The notes: a model not told the origin generated them from the sequence alone. DNA of 64,000 bases from Pigmentiphaga aceris (GCF_008119665.1 NZ_CP043046.1:4898001-4962000), one strand, 5' to 3'; numbered from the stretch's first letter, positions 8,998-20,188 are shown. Numbers and translations are program-made.

Positions 8998-9807
8998 TTA
9001 CGGCTTGCGGTAGGTTGCAGGCGCGATCTGGCGTACCGCGGTGCTGATCTCGTGCAGGCTTTCGGAATGACCGATGCAGAAATAACCACCAGGGCGAAGC
9101 AGCGACAATACTCGCTCAACTACCTTGCGTTTGGTTGCCTGATCGAAGTAGATCATGACATTACGCAAAAAGATCACATCGAAGCTGCCAAGTTCGGGCA
9201 GTGTGGTATTTAAGTTCGCATGACGGAAGCTGATGCGGTCGCGCAGTTCACGTGATACGAGCACGGTTCCCTCTTGTTCCCCGATGCCTTTCAGGCAGAA
9301 ACGGCGCAGATAATCGGCCGGTACATGCATGGTCCGCTGGCGCACGAAGTGCCCGGTCTTGGCCTGTGCCACCACCCGGGTGCTGATATCCGTGCCCACC
9401 ACTTCCCAGGGGCGGTTGCCCCGGCTGTCGGCCAGCACCATGGCCATGCTGTAGGCCTCTTCCCCGGTCGAGCTGGCGGCGCTCCACACGCGGAACGGTC
9501 GACCGCCACGTGCAAGGTCATCCGCTTCAGCGGCAACCTTGCGCAGCAGGTCGAAATGCTTGGGTTCGCGGAAAAAGTAGGTTTCGTTGGTCGTCAGCAG
9601 ATCGATGGCGGTCTGGACCTCGGTCTTGTCCTTGCCATCGCGCAGCAGCGCGAAGTAGGCACCGTAATTGTCCAGATTGCGCGCGCTCAGTCGGCGCGCA
9701 AGGCGGCCGGTGACCAGCGCTTTCTTGGCCGGTGACAAGTTGATGCCAGCGGCTTCGTAGATGAAGCGCTGGAAGTCCTGGAATTCACGATCGGTGATCA
9801 TCATCAT
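8998..9807 (-). CDS. cheR: Chemotaxis protein methyltransferase CheR
   Basis: 269 aa from ATG 9807 (MMMITDREFQDFQRFIYEAA); the open frame extends to 9942 but that part overlaps the upstream gene and is not CheR-like. An N-terminal helical domain (residues about 1-75) is followed by the SAM-binding domain with VWSAASSTGEEAYSMAM, TDISTRVVAQAK, IFLRNVMIYF and FCIGHSESL. CheR methylates receptor glutamates with SAM. Only 1 nt separates it from the stop of the preceding RR-EAL gene, so the two should be co-translated. The receptor tails encoded upstream end in a FARF-type pentapeptide that could tether this CheR. Confidence 0.97.
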   Translation of the reverse strand: MMMITDREFQDFQRFIYEAAGINLSPAKKALVTGRLARRLSARNLDNYGAYFALLRDGKDKTEVQTAIDLLTTNETYFFREPKHFDLLRKVAAEADDLARGGRPFRVWSAASSTGEEAYSMAMVLADSRGNRPWEVVGTDISTRVVAQAKTGHFVRQRTMHVPADYLRRFCLKGIGEQEGTVLVSRELRDRISFRHANLNTTLPELGSFDVIFLRNVMIYFDQATKRKVVERVLSLLRPGGYFCIGHSESLHEISTAVRQIAPATYRKP

Positions 9808-9808
9808 G

Positions 9809-11158
9809 TCAGGGCCGGGTCGACGGCACACCAGCAAGCGTCGCCGTGTCGTCGGGTTGGCCTGCGGTAGAGAAGTTATAGGGAAGAGACGACGGTGCCC
9901 GACGCTCTTGGCGCAAGCTGCACAAGCGTTCGCGATGTGCATGCAACCAGGTTGGCAGGTCTTCGGCGGGCATGGGTCGCGCGATCAGATAACCCTGGCC
10001 CACGCAACAGTCGAAGGACTGCAGCAGCAACCAGTCTTCGATGGTTTCGATGCCTTCGGCCACCGTGGTCAAACCCAACTGGCGCGCCATGTCCAAGGCC
10101 GACTGCAACAGCACCCGCGAGCGTTTGCGCTGATGTGCACCGTGCACAAAAGAGCGATCGATCTTCAGTTCGGTGAACGGGATGCGTGCCAGCTGCAGCA
10201 TCGACGAAAAACCCGTGCCGTAATCATCGATCGACAGGCCGAAACCTTTCAGCCGCAAGCGCGCCAGCACGCCCAGCGACACACTCAGATGCGAGGCCAC
10301 CGAGCTTTCGGTGATCTCGAACACGATCTGCGCGGGGGCCACGCCGTATCGCTGAACCATCTCGACAATCACCGGCACCAGGTCGGCGTCATCAAGCAAA
10401 GATGGCGACAGATTGATCGACACTGACCAGCGCAGGCCACGTGCGTTCCAACCGGCCAAGCGAGCCAGCACCTGCGGAATCACGCTCAACGTCAACGGGC
10501 GGATCAGGCCGTTGGCCTCGGCCATTGGAATGAACTGATTCGGCGGGATCATGCCGTATTGCGGGTGTGTCCAGCGAGCCAGCGCTTCCAGCCCCCGGAT
10601 GATGCCGGTGCGGATATCCACTTTGGGCTGATAGTGGACGATGATGTCGCCGCTATCGATGGCCCGCCCCAGATCGACCGGGCTTACCGTGGGCAGGGCG
10701 GGCTCGGCACGAGGCACCACGGGGTAGGTCAGCGCCTCGCCGTACTCGCGCAGGGCGCGTTCCAGCCCGCCGATCTGCAAAGGCTTGCGCAGCGCACCCA
10801 GCACGTGGAAATCCATGCTGCGGGTCATGGTGGCAATCGAATCGATCAGGGCTTGCTCACGCCCCGACACGATGATCACCGGCAGACTGAACCCTTGTAC
10901 GTGCAGGTTATGGACCAGTTCAACGCCGTCCATGTCCGGCATTTCCAGGTCCAGAATCATCACGCTTGGGGTCAGCACCAGCATGGACAACAGCTCAAGC
11001 GCTTCGATGCCGTTGCCCGCTTCGTAGACCAGGTCGATCCCGGCGCGTCGGCACAGCGCGGCGGTGTGGCTGCGCTGCAGGGCCGAATCGTCGACGATCA
11101 GCACCGAATCAGGCTTGGGCGCGACACGATTCAGCATCTTGTCTGCCCCTTCCGACAT
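9809..11158 (-). CDS. Response regulator with EAL domain (probable c-di-GMP phosphodiesterase)
   Basis: 449 aa. Receiver domain at residues about 17-140 with D23-D24 and phospho-acceptor D70 (VMILDLEMPDMDG). EAL domain at about 165-425 with E191-A192-L193 in GLEALARWTHP, the SINLSP Asn, FEITES, SIDDYGTGFSS, KIDRSF, VAEGIE and GQGYLIARPM motifs, so the residues that bind metal and c-di-GMP look intact and hydrolysis of c-di-GMP to pGpG is expected. An alternative start at ATG 11137 (MLNRVAPKP) has a better ribosome-binding site (GGAAGGGG). The position between the MCPs and cheR suggests the receiver is phosphorylated by the cluster's CheA (inference), coupling receptor input to c-di-GMP level. 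Confidence 0.92.
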   Translation of the reverse strand: MSEGADKMLNRVAPKPDSVLIVDDSALQRSHTAALCRRAGIDLVYEAGNGIEALELLSMLVLTPSVMILDLEMPDMDGVELVHNLHVQGFSLPVIIVSGREQALIDSIATMTRSMDFHVLGALRKPLQIGGLERALREYGEALTYPVVPRAEPALPTVSPVDLGRAIDSGDIIVHYQPKVDIRTGIIRGLEALARWTHPQYGMIPPNQFIPMAEANGLIRPLTLSVIPQVLARLAGWNARGLRWSVSINLSPSLLDDADLVPVIVEMVQRYGVAPAQIVFEITESSVASHLSVSLGVLARLRLKGFGLSIDDYGTGFSSMLQLARIPFTELKIDRSFVHGAHQRKRSRVLLQSALDMARQLGLTTVAEGIETIEDWLLLQSFDCCVGQGYLIARPMPAEDLPTWLHAHRERLCSLRQERRAPSSLPYNFSTAGQPDDTATLAGVPSTRP

Positions 11159-11259
11159 GCCCGCACGCGTCGGCCCGATACGGGCCTGGACGCGGTGGTG
11201 AAACGGTGGGTGGACGCGATGATTGACATGCCAGTAGTAAGAAGTAGGATTTGAGTCCG

Positions 11260-13467
11260 TCAGAACCGGGTGAAGCGACTTTCGTCGACAGAATGATCCA
11301 GACTGACAGACGTGAGCTGCGGCTTGCGGGACTCACGCGTATCGCGTTGATCCCGTTTTACCGCCGTGCTGCGGCGCGAGATTATCGCAGCCGATTGTCC
11401 CGAAATCGTGAAGAACGACATGCTTTCTTGCAGACGTTCGGCCTGACCGCTCATCTCTTCGGCCGTGGCTGCCAGTTCTTCCGAGCTGGAGGCGTTCTGT
11501 TGGGTGGTCTGGCTCAGTTGCGTGACGGCAGAATTGATCTGGCCCACGCCCGACGATTGCTCTTCCGACGCGGCAGAAATTTCCTGCACCAAGTCAGACG
11601 TCTTGCGGATGCTGGGCACCATTTCGTCCAGCAGCTTGCCGGCGCGTTCGGCCAGGTCCACGCTGGATGAAGCCACTTCACCGATTTCCTGCGCCGCCAC
11701 CTGGCTACGTTCAGCCAGCTTGCGTACTTCGGCTGCCACCACCGCAAAGCCCTTGCCGTGTTCGCCTGCGCGGGCTGCTTCAATTGCTGCATTCAATGCC
11801 AGCAGATTGGTCTGGTAAGCGATGTCATCAATGATCGAGATCTTCTTGGCGATCTGCTTCATGGCAGCCACCGTGGCCTTCACCGCTTCACCGCCTTCAG
11901 CGGCTTCGCTCGACGCCTTCGACGCCATGCCATCCGTAACCCTGGCGTTCTCAGTATTCTGCGCAATCGATGACGTCATCTGTTCCAGCGACACACTGGT
12001 TTCTTCCACACCGGCGGCTTGTTCGCTGGCGGCCTGCGACAGCGATTGGGCGGTTGCACTGACCTGCTCGGAAGCACCTGCCAGAGCATGCGCACCAGCG
12101 TTGACCTCTGCCACGACCGACGACAGCTTCTCGGCGGTGCTGTTGACGTAGCCCTTCATTTCATCGAAGGAGCCTTGATAGGCCTTGTCGATCCGTTTGG
12201 TCAGATCGCCTTCCGACATGGCCGCCATGACGCGCACCACATCGTTCAGGCTGTTGCCGATGGTAATGACCAGCTGGTTCAGTCCCTCGCCCATTTCTTT
12301 CTGGAAGCCTTGCATGCCGGCCAGATCGACACGCGAACTGAATTCACCCTGGTTGGCGGCCAGCACCAGGCTGCGCTGGCCAACGATCAGGCGGTCGAGC
12401 TTTTCGGCCGTGCTGTTCACATAGCCTTTCATCTCGTCGAACGCGCCTTCATAGGTCTTGTCGATGCGCTTGTCCAGATCGCCGGCTGACATGGCACCCA
12501 TGACCCGCACCACGTCGTTCAGGCTTGCGCCAACGGTCGTGACCAGCTGATTCAGCCCCTCACCCATTTCCTTCTGGAAGCCCTGCAGGCCCGCCAACTC
12601 GACACGTGAGTCGAAATTGCCACGATTGGCTGCAGACACCAGCGCGCGTTGGCCGCTGATCACCTGATTCAGACGCGACACCATTTCCTTGACTGCCGCC
12701 AGCATGCTGGTGGTATCGCCCTGGGCGGTGATGACTTCGGTGCTCAGGTCGCCGTTGGCCACGCGACGCAGTTGTTCAGCGGCGTAATCAGGCTCGCCAC
12801 CCAACTGACGCAAGATGCTGCGCGTGACCAGGAACGCGGCGGCAATCGCCACCAATGCGGCGGCGATACCCATGCCGATCATCAAGCTTCGCGCGAACTG
12901 ATAACTGCTTTCTGCTTCAGCGACACTCTCGCGATTCTGTGTGGCTTCGTGTTCCACCAGTGCATCGATCTGACCGCGCAACACCACGCCCTGGGGGGTG
13001 TACTCCTCACGCAATACCACTGTGCCTTGATCGTTCAGGTTCTTCAACGCGAGATCAGAGACGCGATCAAGCACAGTGAAGAGCTTGCGACTGCCGTCAC
13101 GGACTTGCGCCAGCATGTCGCGTTCAACAGCGCTCGTGGTCGGATCGGCCGCGAAGATGGCGCTCATGTCCTCGATCGATTTTTCGAAATTGCGGCGCAA
13201 CACCAATCCCGCTTCGACTTCTCGCTGAATCACCAGTGGGTCGGTATTCAGCAGCTGGGATCGAACATTTCCCCCGAAGGCGTAATACGTCGACTTCATG
13301 TTCTGGCTATGCTGGATCAACACGTTGTTGACCCCGGTGATATAGCGCAAGCCGCTTTGCAAGTCCTGCATGCGCAGCACAGCCAACACAATGACAGCAG
13401 CAAAAATCAACAAGACGATGCCAAAGGCTGTCGCCAGACGCGTGCCGACTTTCATGTTCGTGAACAT
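11260..13467 (-). CDS. Methyl-accepting chemotaxis protein 1, about five HAMP-like units
   Basis: 735 aa from ATG 13467 ([15 protein letters not shown]); the frame opens earlier at 13500 but the other receptors start at the MF(A/K/T)xMKV motif. TM1 at about 10-32, periplasmic four-helix-bundle-type sensor 33-190, TM2 about 193-216. Then come HAMP-like units marked by GDL/GNF/GEF turns at residues about 239, 283, 329, 374 and 420. The signalling domain is about 450-690 with the highly conserved tip [20 protein letters not shown]. The C-terminus is DESRFTRF. It detects an unknown periplasmic ligand and controls CheA with CheW. Its lower HAMP units and signalling domain are nearly the same as in MCP4. 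Confidence 0.95.
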   Translation of the reverse strand: MFTNMKVGTRLATAFGIVLLIFAAVIVLAVLRMQDLQSGLRYITGVNNVLIQHSQNMKSTYYAFGGNVRSQLLNTDPLVIQREVEAGLVLRRNFEKSIEDMSAIFAADPTTSAVERDMLAQVRDGSRKLFTVLDRVSDLALKNLNDQGTVVLREEYTPQGVVLRGQIDALVEHEATQNRESVAEAESSYQFARSLMIGMGIAAALVAIAAAFLVTRSILRQLGGEPDYAAEQLRRVANGDLSTEVITAQGDTTSMLAAVKEMVSRLNQVISGQRALVSAANRGNFDSRVELAGLQGFQKEMGEGLNQLVTTVGASLNDVVRVMGAMSAGDLDKRIDKTYEGAFDEMKGYVNSTAEKLDRLIVGQRSLVLAANQGEFSSRVDLAGMQGFQKEMGEGLNQLVITIGNSLNDVVRVMAAMSEGDLTKRIDKAYQGSFDEMKGYVNSTAEKLSSVVAEVNAGAHALAGASEQVSATAQSLSQAASEQAAGVEETSVSLEQMTSSIAQNTENARVTDGMASKASSEAAEGGEAVKATVAAMKQIAKKISIIDDIAYQTNLLALNAAIEAARAGEHGKGFAVVAAEVRKLAERSQVAAQEIGEVASSSVDLAERAGKLLDEMVPSIRKTSDLVQEISAASEEQSSGVGQINSAVTQLSQTTQQNASSSEELAATAEEMSGQAERLQESMSFFTISGQSAAIISRRSTAVKRDQRDTRESRKPQLTSVSLDHSVDESRFTRF

Positions 13468-13618
13468 ACTGGGGGTCCCACTTTTTTTTAAGCACCGCAA
13501 CGGCGGAAAAACATTAACTATCTAAGATTGGTCATTGCTGACCATGGTTCGGAAAACGGGAAGAAGCGACGACGTGCTCGCCAGACTTGCGTCGCTGCGA
13601 ATAGGTCACAGACAGCAT

Positions 13619-15547
13619 TCAAAAACGTGCGAAGTTCGCCTCGTCAACATGCGAGTCACCCACCAATGACATCTCACGGCGGCGTGCAACCGGGGTGGGT
13701 GCCGCACGCAACGGTGCGCGACGGGAGGCTGCCACGACAGGCGCAGCCGGTGATGCAACCGTGAAGAACGACATGGTCTGCTGCAGGCGCTCGGCTTGGC
13801 CGCTCATCTCTTCGGCAGTGGCTGCCAGCTCTTCCGAGCTGGATGCGTTTTGCTGGGTGGTCTGGCTCAGTTGCGTGACAGCGGAATTGATCTGCACCAC
13901 GCCCGAAGACTGCTCTTCCGAAGCAGCAGAAATCTCCTGCACCAGGTCGGAAGTTTTACGGATGCTGGGCACGATTTCATCGAGCAGCTTGCCCGCGCGT
14001 TCAGCCAGATCCACGCTGGAAGACGCCACTTCACCGATTTCCTGTGCAGCGATCTGGCTGCGTTCGGCCAGCTTGCGCACTTCCGCTGCCACCACCGCAA
14101 AGCCCTTGCCGTGTTCGCCGGCGCGGGCTGCTTCAATCGCCGCGTTCAAGGCCAGCAGATTGGTCTGATAAGCGATGTCATCGATGATGGTGATCTTCTT
14201 GGCGATCTGCTTCATCGCCGACACGGTTGCCTTGACAGCCTCACCGCCTTCAGTCGCCTCGTTGGAAGCCTTGGACGCCATGCCATCGGTCACGCGGGCG
14301 TTCTCGGTGTTCTGGGCAATCGATGAGGTCATCTGTTCCAGCGATGCGCTGGTCTCTTCCACGCCAGCCGCTTGTTCGCTGGCGGCTTGCGACATGGATT
14401 GTGCGGTTGCACTGACTTCATCGGATGCACCGGCCAATGCCTGCGCACCGGCGTTGACCTCTGCCACGACCGACGACAGCTTTTCAGCAGTGCTGTTGAT
14501 GTAGCCCTTCATTTCGTCAAAGGAGCCTTCATAACGCTTGTCGATCCGCTGGGTCAGGTCACCCTCGGACATGGCTGCCATGACGCGCCCCACGTCGGTC
14601 AGGCTGTCACTCACCGTGGTGGTCAGCTGGTTCAGGCCCTGCCCCATGTCTTTCTGGAAGCCTTGAAGCCCGTTCAGATCAACTTGTTTGGTGAAGTCAC
14701 CCTGGTTTGCAGCTTCGACAACAACACGCTGACCATCGATCACCTGTTTCAGTCGGGCAACCATGTTCTTGACTGCCACCAGCATGCTGCTGGTGTCGTT
14801 GGGCTTGATCTGGATGTCGACATTCAAGTCGCCGTTGGCCACGCGATCAAGCACCGCCGCCGCGTAGTCAGGCTCACCACCCAGTTGACGCAGCATGCTG
14901 CGCGTCACCATCAGACCGGCCACAATCGCAATCAAGAATGCCGCCACACCCGTGCCGATCAGCAAGGCGCGGGCGAAATGGAAGCTCTCCGTCGCTTCGG
15001 CTACGGCCAGCTTGTTGTCGTTTTCTTCGTACTTCAGAAACTCTTCAAGCTTGTCTTGCAAGGCGGTGTTGGGTTGATTGAATTCGTCGCGCAGAATGTC
15101 GATCGCCTGCGCTTGCTGGCCCGCTTTCTGTGCGGCAGCAACGCGTGCACCAGCTGCGCTGAGCTTGGTCGCCTCGGCGCGCATCTGCTCAACCATTCGA
15201 CGCTCGGTGTCAGTAGAAGTCGGATCGTCCGACAGGATCTTGGCGAGCGCGTCGATCGACGTGTCGACAACGCCCTTGCGTTGATTCAGTCGGGCCTGTG
15301 CGGCGTCCAACTCAGCACTGTCTGCCGACAGCAGCAGACGCCGCGTACTCGCCGAGATGCCCGTCGTTGCCGAAATGGCCCGCTGTGCGTGCGAAACCAT
15401 CACATTGTTGACTTCATTGATGTAGGTGATCCGGTCTTGCTGTGCCTGCAGACGCAGCACAGACACCACCACGATGACGAGTAGCAAGACCAGCACGGTT
15501 GCAAACGCAATCGCCAGACGGGTCCCTACTTTCATGCCTTTGAACAT
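13619..15547 (-). CDS. Methyl-accepting chemotaxis protein 2, about three HAMP-like units
   Basis: 642 aa from ATG 15547 ([15 protein letters not shown]). TM1 about 10-32, four-helix-bundle-type periplasmic domain 33-190, TM2 about 193-215 and a first HAMP-like unit after it ([20 protein letters not shown]). Further units have the turns NQGDF (about 291-295) and MSEGDL (about 326-331). The signalling domain from about 360 matches the neighbouring receptors except for scattered substitutions. The C-terminus is DEANFARF. The sensor shares the first residues and general pattern with MCP1 but differs in sequence, so it probably senses a different ligand. A terminator lies between it and MCP3 upstream. 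Confidence 0.95.
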   Translation of the reverse strand: MFKGMKVGTRLAIAFATVLVLLLVIVVVSVLRLQAQQDRITYINEVNNVMVSHAQRAISATTGISASTRRLLLSADSAELDAAQARLNQRKGVVDTSIDALAKILSDDPTSTDTERRMVEQMRAEATKLSAAGARVAAAQKAGQQAQAIDILRDEFNQPNTALQDKLEEFLKYEENDNKLAVAEATESFHFARALLIGTGVAAFLIAIVAGLMVTRSMLRQLGGEPDYAAAVLDRVANGDLNVDIQIKPNDTSSMLVAVKNMVARLKQVIDGQRVVVEAANQGDFTKQVDLNGLQGFQKDMGQGLNQLTTTVSDSLTDVGRVMAAMSEGDLTQRIDKRYEGSFDEMKGYINSTAEKLSSVVAEVNAGAQALAGASDEVSATAQSMSQAASEQAAGVEETSASLEQMTSSIAQNTENARVTDGMASKASNEATEGGEAVKATVSAMKQIAKKITIIDDIAYQTNLLALNAAIEAARAGEHGKGFAVVAAEVRKLAERSQIAAQEIGEVASSSVDLAERAGKLLDEIVPSIRKTSDLVQEISAASEEQSSGVVQINSAVTQLSQTTQQNASSSEELAATAEEMSGQAERLQQTMSFFTVASPAAPVVAASRRAPLRAAPTPVARRREMSLVGDSHVDEANFARF

Positions 15548-15597
15548 ATGTATTCCAATCGCCATCACCGCGTAACGCGGTCTACCAAAACATTAAG

Positions 15598-15625
15598 AAA
15601 AAAGTGCCGGCCGTGACCGGCACTT
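15598..15625 (-). terminator. Intrinsic terminator inside the chemotaxis cluster (between MCP3 and MCP2)
   Basis: On the minus strand the 9-bp stem AAGTGCCGG/CCGGCACTT with a 6-nt loop runs straight into TTTTTTCTT. It stands about 20 bp past the MCP3 stop and about 50 bp ahead of the MCP2 start, so it should reduce transcription of MCP2, MCP1, RR-EAL, cheR, cheD and cheB relative to cheA and cheW. Confidence 0.75.
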
Positions 15626-15645
15626 GTCAAACCGCTTGAACGGAT

Positions 15646-17697
15646 TTAGAAACGGGCAAACAAGGATTCATCGACAGCGTCATCGATCTGGGCCGTCTGA
15701 CGACGGGCCACCACGACCGGCTTGACGGCACGGAGGTTGCGGGAGGATTCGCCACGCAAGGCCGGCTTGCGCAACTCGGCCACGGTATTGAGTCGGAAGA
15801 AGGCCATGGTTTCCTGTAGACGTTCGGCCTGACCGCTCATCTCTTCGGCCGTGGCTGCCAGTTCTTCCGAGCTGGAGGCGTTCTGCTGCGTGGTCTGGCT
15901 TAGTTGCGTGACGGCGGAATTGATCTGGCCCACGCCCGACGATTGCTCTTCCGACGCGGCAGAAATTTCCTGCACCAGGTCAGACGTTTTACGGATGCTA
16001 GGCACCATTTCGTCCAGCAGCTTGCCAGCGCGTTCAGCCAGGTCCACGCTGGACGACGCCACTTCACCGATTTCCTGCGCGGCCACCTGGCTGCGCTCGG
16101 CCAGCTTGCGTACTTCCGCTGCCACCACCGCAAAGCCCTTGCCGTGTTCGCCTGCGCGCGCTGCTTCAATTGCTGCATTCAGCGCCAACAAGTTGGTCTG
16201 ATAAGCGATGTCATCAATGATCGAGATCTTCTTCGCGATCTGCTTCATGGCCGCCACCGTGGCCTTCACGGCTTCACCGCCTTCGGCCGCTTCGCTCGAC
16301 GCCTTGGACGCCATGCCATCGGTAACCTTGGCGTTCTCGGTATTCTGCGCAATCGATGCCGTCATCTGCTCCAGCGATGCGCTGGTTTCTTCCACACCGG
16401 CGGCTTGTTCGCTGGCGGCTTGCGACAAGGATTGCGCCGTTGCGCTGACTTCTTCCGATGCGCCGGACAGTGCTTGCGCACCGGCGTTGACCTCGGTGAC
16501 GACCTGCGAAAGCTTGGCCACGGTATCGTTCACGTAGGTCTTCATCTCGCCGAACGAGCCTTCGTACGACTGGGTGATGTTCTTGGTCAGATCGCCATCG
16601 GCCATGGCACCCATGACACGCACCACATCATTGATGCTGTTGCCGGTGGTGGACACCAGGCTGTTCAGCCCCTCGCCCATTTCCTTCTGGAAACCTTGCA
16701 GGCCATTCAGGTCGACACGGTCCTGGAAGTTGCCGGCGTTTGCGGCTGCCACCACGCGACGCTGTCCATCGATCACCTGACCAAGCTTGGCCACAGTGTT
16801 GTTGACGTAGTCGCGCATTTCACCAAACGAACCCTGGTAAGGCTTGTCGATGGTCTGCGTCAGGTCACCACGCGCCATTGCGCCCACCGAGCGCACCACA
16901 TCGTTGATGCTTTCGCCGGCAGAAGTCACCATCTGCCGTGTCGTGTACAGCAGGCTGCTGGTATCGCCAGGACGCACCGCCACATCGACCGTGAAGTCGC
17001 CCACCGCCACGCGCCGCATCACGTCTGCCGCGTAGGACGGCTCGCCGCCCAGCACCTTGGCAAAGTTGCGCGTGATCAGGAAACCCAGTGCGCATGCGAT
17101 CAATACCGCACAGATCGCCAGACCGATCAGCCAGGCACGGGTCTGGTCGTACAGCACGTCGCCAGACTGCCGGGCGTTTTCGATCAGCTCTTCCTGGAAG
17201 CGCACCATCGCCGCAGCGGCAGCGCGCTGGGCAAGCTGGCTGGGCAGGAAGTCCGAGTTCATGTACTCGATGGCCTGAACCTTGTCCGTGCGCGAGATTT
17301 CAAGCAGCCGCTGATAACGCGAGCCCGTCGCGGCGCGGGTGTCTTCCATCTGCTTGAACAACTCCCTGCCGCGAGGAAGCGTCAGCAAGGCAGAAAGCTG
17401 TTTCATCAGCTCGCCATTGCGTGCACGGTTTTCCATCAGCCGTGCCCAGATTTCATTGGCGTCGGTCTGGTTTGTAGCAAGCAGGAACTGGCCGACGAAG
17501 CGCCCGTTGTCGATCGTGCCCTTGTCGATGTTGTTGGCGAGCACCAACCTGGGATAGATCACATTGGCGATGGCAACCGTCGTTTCGTTGACCGCAGCCA
17601 GACGAAACACGGCAAGCACGGCAACGACCAGCAGCAGCAGGATGACCACGCCGAAACTGGACGCAAGCCGGGTTGAGACCTTCATGTTCGCGAACAT
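15646..17697 (-). CDS. Methyl-accepting chemotaxis protein 3, about four HAMP-like units
   Basis: 683 aa from ATG 17697 ([17 protein letters not shown]). TM1 about 10-30, four-helix-bundle-type sensor to about 185, TM2 just before the [20 protein letters not shown] segment that begins the first HAMP-like unit. Further units have the turns ARGDL, NAGNF and ADGDL. The signalling domain has the standard tip and the C-terminus is DESLFARF. The stretch from GEPxYAADVM through [14 protein letters not shown] is almost the same as in MCP4, while the last HAMP unit ([20 protein letters not shown]) is its own. It is followed on the minus strand by an intrinsic terminator. Confidence 0.95.
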   Translation of the reverse strand: MFANMKVSTRLASSFGVVILLLLVVAVLAVFRLAAVNETTVAIANVIYPRLVLANNIDKGTIDNGRFVGQFLLATNQTDANEIWARLMENRARNGELMKQLSALLTLPRGRELFKQMEDTRAATGSRYQRLLEISRTDKVQAIEYMNSDFLPSQLAQRAAAAAMVRFQEELIENARQSGDVLYDQTRAWLIGLAICAVLIACALGFLITRNFAKVLGGEPSYAADVMRRVAVGDFTVDVAVRPGDTSSLLYTTRQMVTSAGESINDVVRSVGAMARGDLTQTIDKPYQGSFGEMRDYVNNTVAKLGQVIDGQRRVVAAANAGNFQDRVDLNGLQGFQKEMGEGLNSLVSTTGNSINDVVRVMGAMADGDLTKNITQSYEGSFGEMKTYVNDTVAKLSQVVTEVNAGAQALSGASEEVSATAQSLSQAASEQAAGVEETSASLEQMTASIAQNTENAKVTDGMASKASSEAAEGGEAVKATVAAMKQIAKKISIIDDIAYQTNLLALNAAIEAARAGEHGKGFAVVAAEVRKLAERSQVAAQEIGEVASSSVDLAERAGKLLDEMVPSIRKTSDLVQEISAASEEQSSGVGQINSAVTQLSQTTQQNASSSEELAATAEEMSGQAERLQETMAFFRLNTVAELRKPALRGESSRNLRAVKPVVVARRQTAQIDDAVDESLFARF

Positions 17698-17774
17698 AAC
17701 TTCCTTGTTAACCGATGCACTGGCAATCGGTCTTAATCAGTGACGTGGTCGACCCGGACAACGGGAGGGAAAAA

Positions 17775-20105
17775 TCAGAAACGTGCAAACTCGGATTCAT
17801 CGATATCGTTGCTGGCGTATGCTGGCTGACGACGCTCGATGGATGGTGCAAGGGGTTTTGCCAGACTGTTCGAACGGTTACTTGCCTTGCCGCTGGCCCT
17901 GCGGGAGATCATTGGAGCCCCTGCCAACTTGAAGAACGCCATGGTCTCTTGCAGACGTTCGGCCTGACCGCTCATCTCTTCGGCCGTGGCCGCCAGTTCT
18001 TCCGAGCTGGACGCGTTTTGCTGCGTGGTCTGGCTCAGTTGCGTGACGGCGGAATTGATCTGCGCAACGCCTGACGACTGCTCTTCCGAGGCAGCAGAAA
18101 TTTCCTGCACCAGGTCAGACGTCTTGCGGATGCTGGGCACCATTTCGTCCAGCAGCTTGCCGGCGCGTTCGGCCAGGTCCACGCTGGAAGATGCCACTTC
18201 ACCGATTTCCTGCGCAGCTACCTGGCTGCGCTCAGCCAGCTTGCGCACTTCCGCTGCCACCACCGCAAAGCCCTTGCCGTGTTCGCCGGCGCGGGCTGCT
18301 TCGATGGCAGCATTCAGTGCCAGCAAGTTGGTCTGATAAGCGATGTCATCGATGATCGAAATTTTCTTTGCGATCTGCTTCATCGCAGCCACCGTGGCCT
18401 TCACGGCTTCGCCGCCTTCGGCTGCTTCGCTAGACGCCTTGGATGCCATGCCGTCAGTGACTTTCGCGTTTTCGGTGTTCTGCGCAATCGACGCCGTCAT
18501 CTGTTCCAGCGATGCACTGGTTTCTTCCACACCGGCAGCTTGTTCACTTGCTGCGTGGGAAAGCGATTGCGCGGTTGCGCTGACTTCTTCCGACGCGCCC
18601 GCCAACGAGTGCGCACCGGCGTTGACTTCAGCCACAACCGTGGACAGCTTCTCTGCCGTGCTGTTCACGTAGCCCTTCATTTCATCGAAGGAGCCTTGAT
18701 AGGCCTTGTCGATCCGTTTGGTCAGATCGCCTTCCGACATGGCGGCCATGACGCGCACCACATCGTTCAGGCTTGCGCCCACGGTGGTGACCAACTGATT
18801 CAGGCCCTCGCCCATTTCTTTCTGGAAGCCTTGCATGCCGGTCAGTTCGACACGCGAACTGAAGTCACCCTGGTTGGCAGCCAGCACCAGACTGCGCTGG
18901 CCAACGATCAGGCGGTCGAGCTTTTCGGCCGTGCTGTTCACATAGCCCTTCATCTCATCGAACGCACCTTCGTAGGTCTTCTCGATACGCTTGTCCAGAT
19001 CACCCGCCGACATGGCACCCATCACCCGCACCACGTCACTCAGGCTTGCGCCGACCGTGGTGGCCAATTGGTTCAAGCCCTCGCCCATTTCCTTCTGGAA
19101 GCCTTGCAGGCCATTCAGATCGACCCGGTCCTGGAAGTTGCCGGCGTTTGCTGCTGCCACCACGCGACGCTGTCCGTCGATGACCTGATTCAGCTTGGAC
19201 ACGGTGTTGTTGACGTAGTCGCGCATCTCACCAAAAGAACCCTGGTAAGGCTTGTCGATGGTCTGCGTCAGGTCACCGCGCGCCATTGCTCCTACCGAGC
19301 GCACCACATCGTTGATGCTTTCGCCGGCCGAGGTCACCATCTGTCGTGTCGTGTACAGCAAACTGCTGGTATCACCAGGACGCACCGCGACATCGACCGT
19401 GAAGTCGCCCACTGCCACACGTTTCATCACGTCTGCGGCGTAAGCTGGCTCACCGCCCAGCACGCGCGAGAAGTAACGCACCAACAAGAAAGCGAGTGCG
19501 ATGGCGATGAGAATGGCTGCGGCCGACAAACTGGCAATCAAGTTACGCGTCGAGGTATAGACCTGGTGAATATTGTCTCGACCTGCATCCATCTGTGCAG
19601 CCTGGAAGTTGGTGAAATCGCGCAAGGCGGCGATATACGCCAGATTGGCGGGAACAACCTCGGCATACAGATAATCACGCGCCTGCGTCTTGTCAACGGC
19701 ATTGGCTGTGTACACCTTGTCGTAGGCAACACCCAGGGCCTCTCGCCGAAGGTGGATGACCTTCAGCAGCTCTCGGCCCCGATCTTTGTTCACCATGGTT
19801 TCGAGAACGTTCAGGCGCTCGATATTGCGCGCGCGGTTTTCGTTCAAGATTTTCCAGACGGCATCGGCCTCGACCTTGTCACGCGCCAGAACCAAGTTGC
19901 GAATACTGCGGCTGTCCTCAGCCAATGACTCGGCGATTTCGTTGCCCAGCTTCACGCGTGGATAGACCTCACCCGTGATGATGCTCGCCGCCTCGTTGAC
20001 ATCGGAGAGCCGGACCATGCTGAGGCCTCCGATGAGCAGCAGCAATATGACCACCACGCCAAAGCTCAATGCCTGTCGGGTTGCCACTTTCATATTCGCA
20101 AACAT
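17775..20105 (-). CDS. Methyl-accepting chemotaxis protein 4, about six HAMP-like units (mosaic)
   Basis: 776 aa, the longest of the set, from ATG 20105 ([17 protein letters not shown]). TM1 about 12-32, periplasmic sensor 33-188, TM2 about 190-212. HAMP-like turns lie near residues 233 (VGDF), 277 (RGDL), 322 (AGNF), 368 (AGDL), 413 (QGDF) and 459 (EGDL). Residues about 216-345 are almost the same as in MCP3; from about 350 on the sequence follows MCP1, which suggests a recombinant of the two. Signalling domain about 490-735; C-terminus DESEFARF. Its sensor resembles that of MCP3 in layout ([10 protein letters not shown] versus [10 protein letters not shown]) but not in detail. Confidence 0.95.
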   Translation of the reverse strand: MFANMKVATRQALSFGVVVILLLLIGGLSMVRLSDVNEAASIITGEVYPRVKLGNEIAESLAEDSRSIRNLVLARDKVEADAVWKILNENRARNIERLNVLETMVNKDRGRELLKVIHLRREALGVAYDKVYTANAVDKTQARDYLYAEVVPANLAYIAALRDFTNFQAAQMDAGRDNIHQVYTSTRNLIASLSAAAILIAIALAFLLVRYFSRVLGGEPAYAADVMKRVAVGDFTVDVAVRPGDTSSLLYTTRQMVTSAGESINDVVRSVGAMARGDLTQTIDKPYQGSFGEMRDYVNNTVSKLNQVIDGQRRVVAAANAGNFQDRVDLNGLQGFQKEMGEGLNQLATTVGASLSDVVRVMGAMSAGDLDKRIEKTYEGAFDEMKGYVNSTAEKLDRLIVGQRSLVLAANQGDFSSRVELTGMQGFQKEMGEGLNQLVTTVGASLNDVVRVMAAMSEGDLTKRIDKAYQGSFDEMKGYVNSTAEKLSTVVAEVNAGAHSLAGASEEVSATAQSLSHAASEQAAGVEETSASLEQMTASIAQNTENAKVTDGMASKASSEAAEGGEAVKATVAAMKQIAKKISIIDDIAYQTNLLALNAAIEAARAGEHGKGFAVVAAEVRKLAERSQVAAQEIGEVASSSVDLAERAGKLLDEMVPSIRKTSDLVQEISAASEEQSSGVAQINSAVTQLSQTTQQNASSSEELAATAEEMSGQAERLQETMAFFKLAGAPMISRRASGKASNRSNSLAKPLAPSIERRQPAYASNDIDESEFARF

Positions 20106-20188
20106 GATTTCCTTTTTTGCCAGCCTGCGCTGGTCACTCTTATATTTTTACGAACTGAACTACTGACGAAACTACGAACGATCGCAAG

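Noticed and set aside
15904..17676. 590-aa plus-strand ORF and similar long frames opposite the other MCP genes
   Set aside because: These mirror frames recur opposite each receptor gene because the receptor DNA is repeated; composition is His/Arg/Gln-rich and without protein-like pattern.
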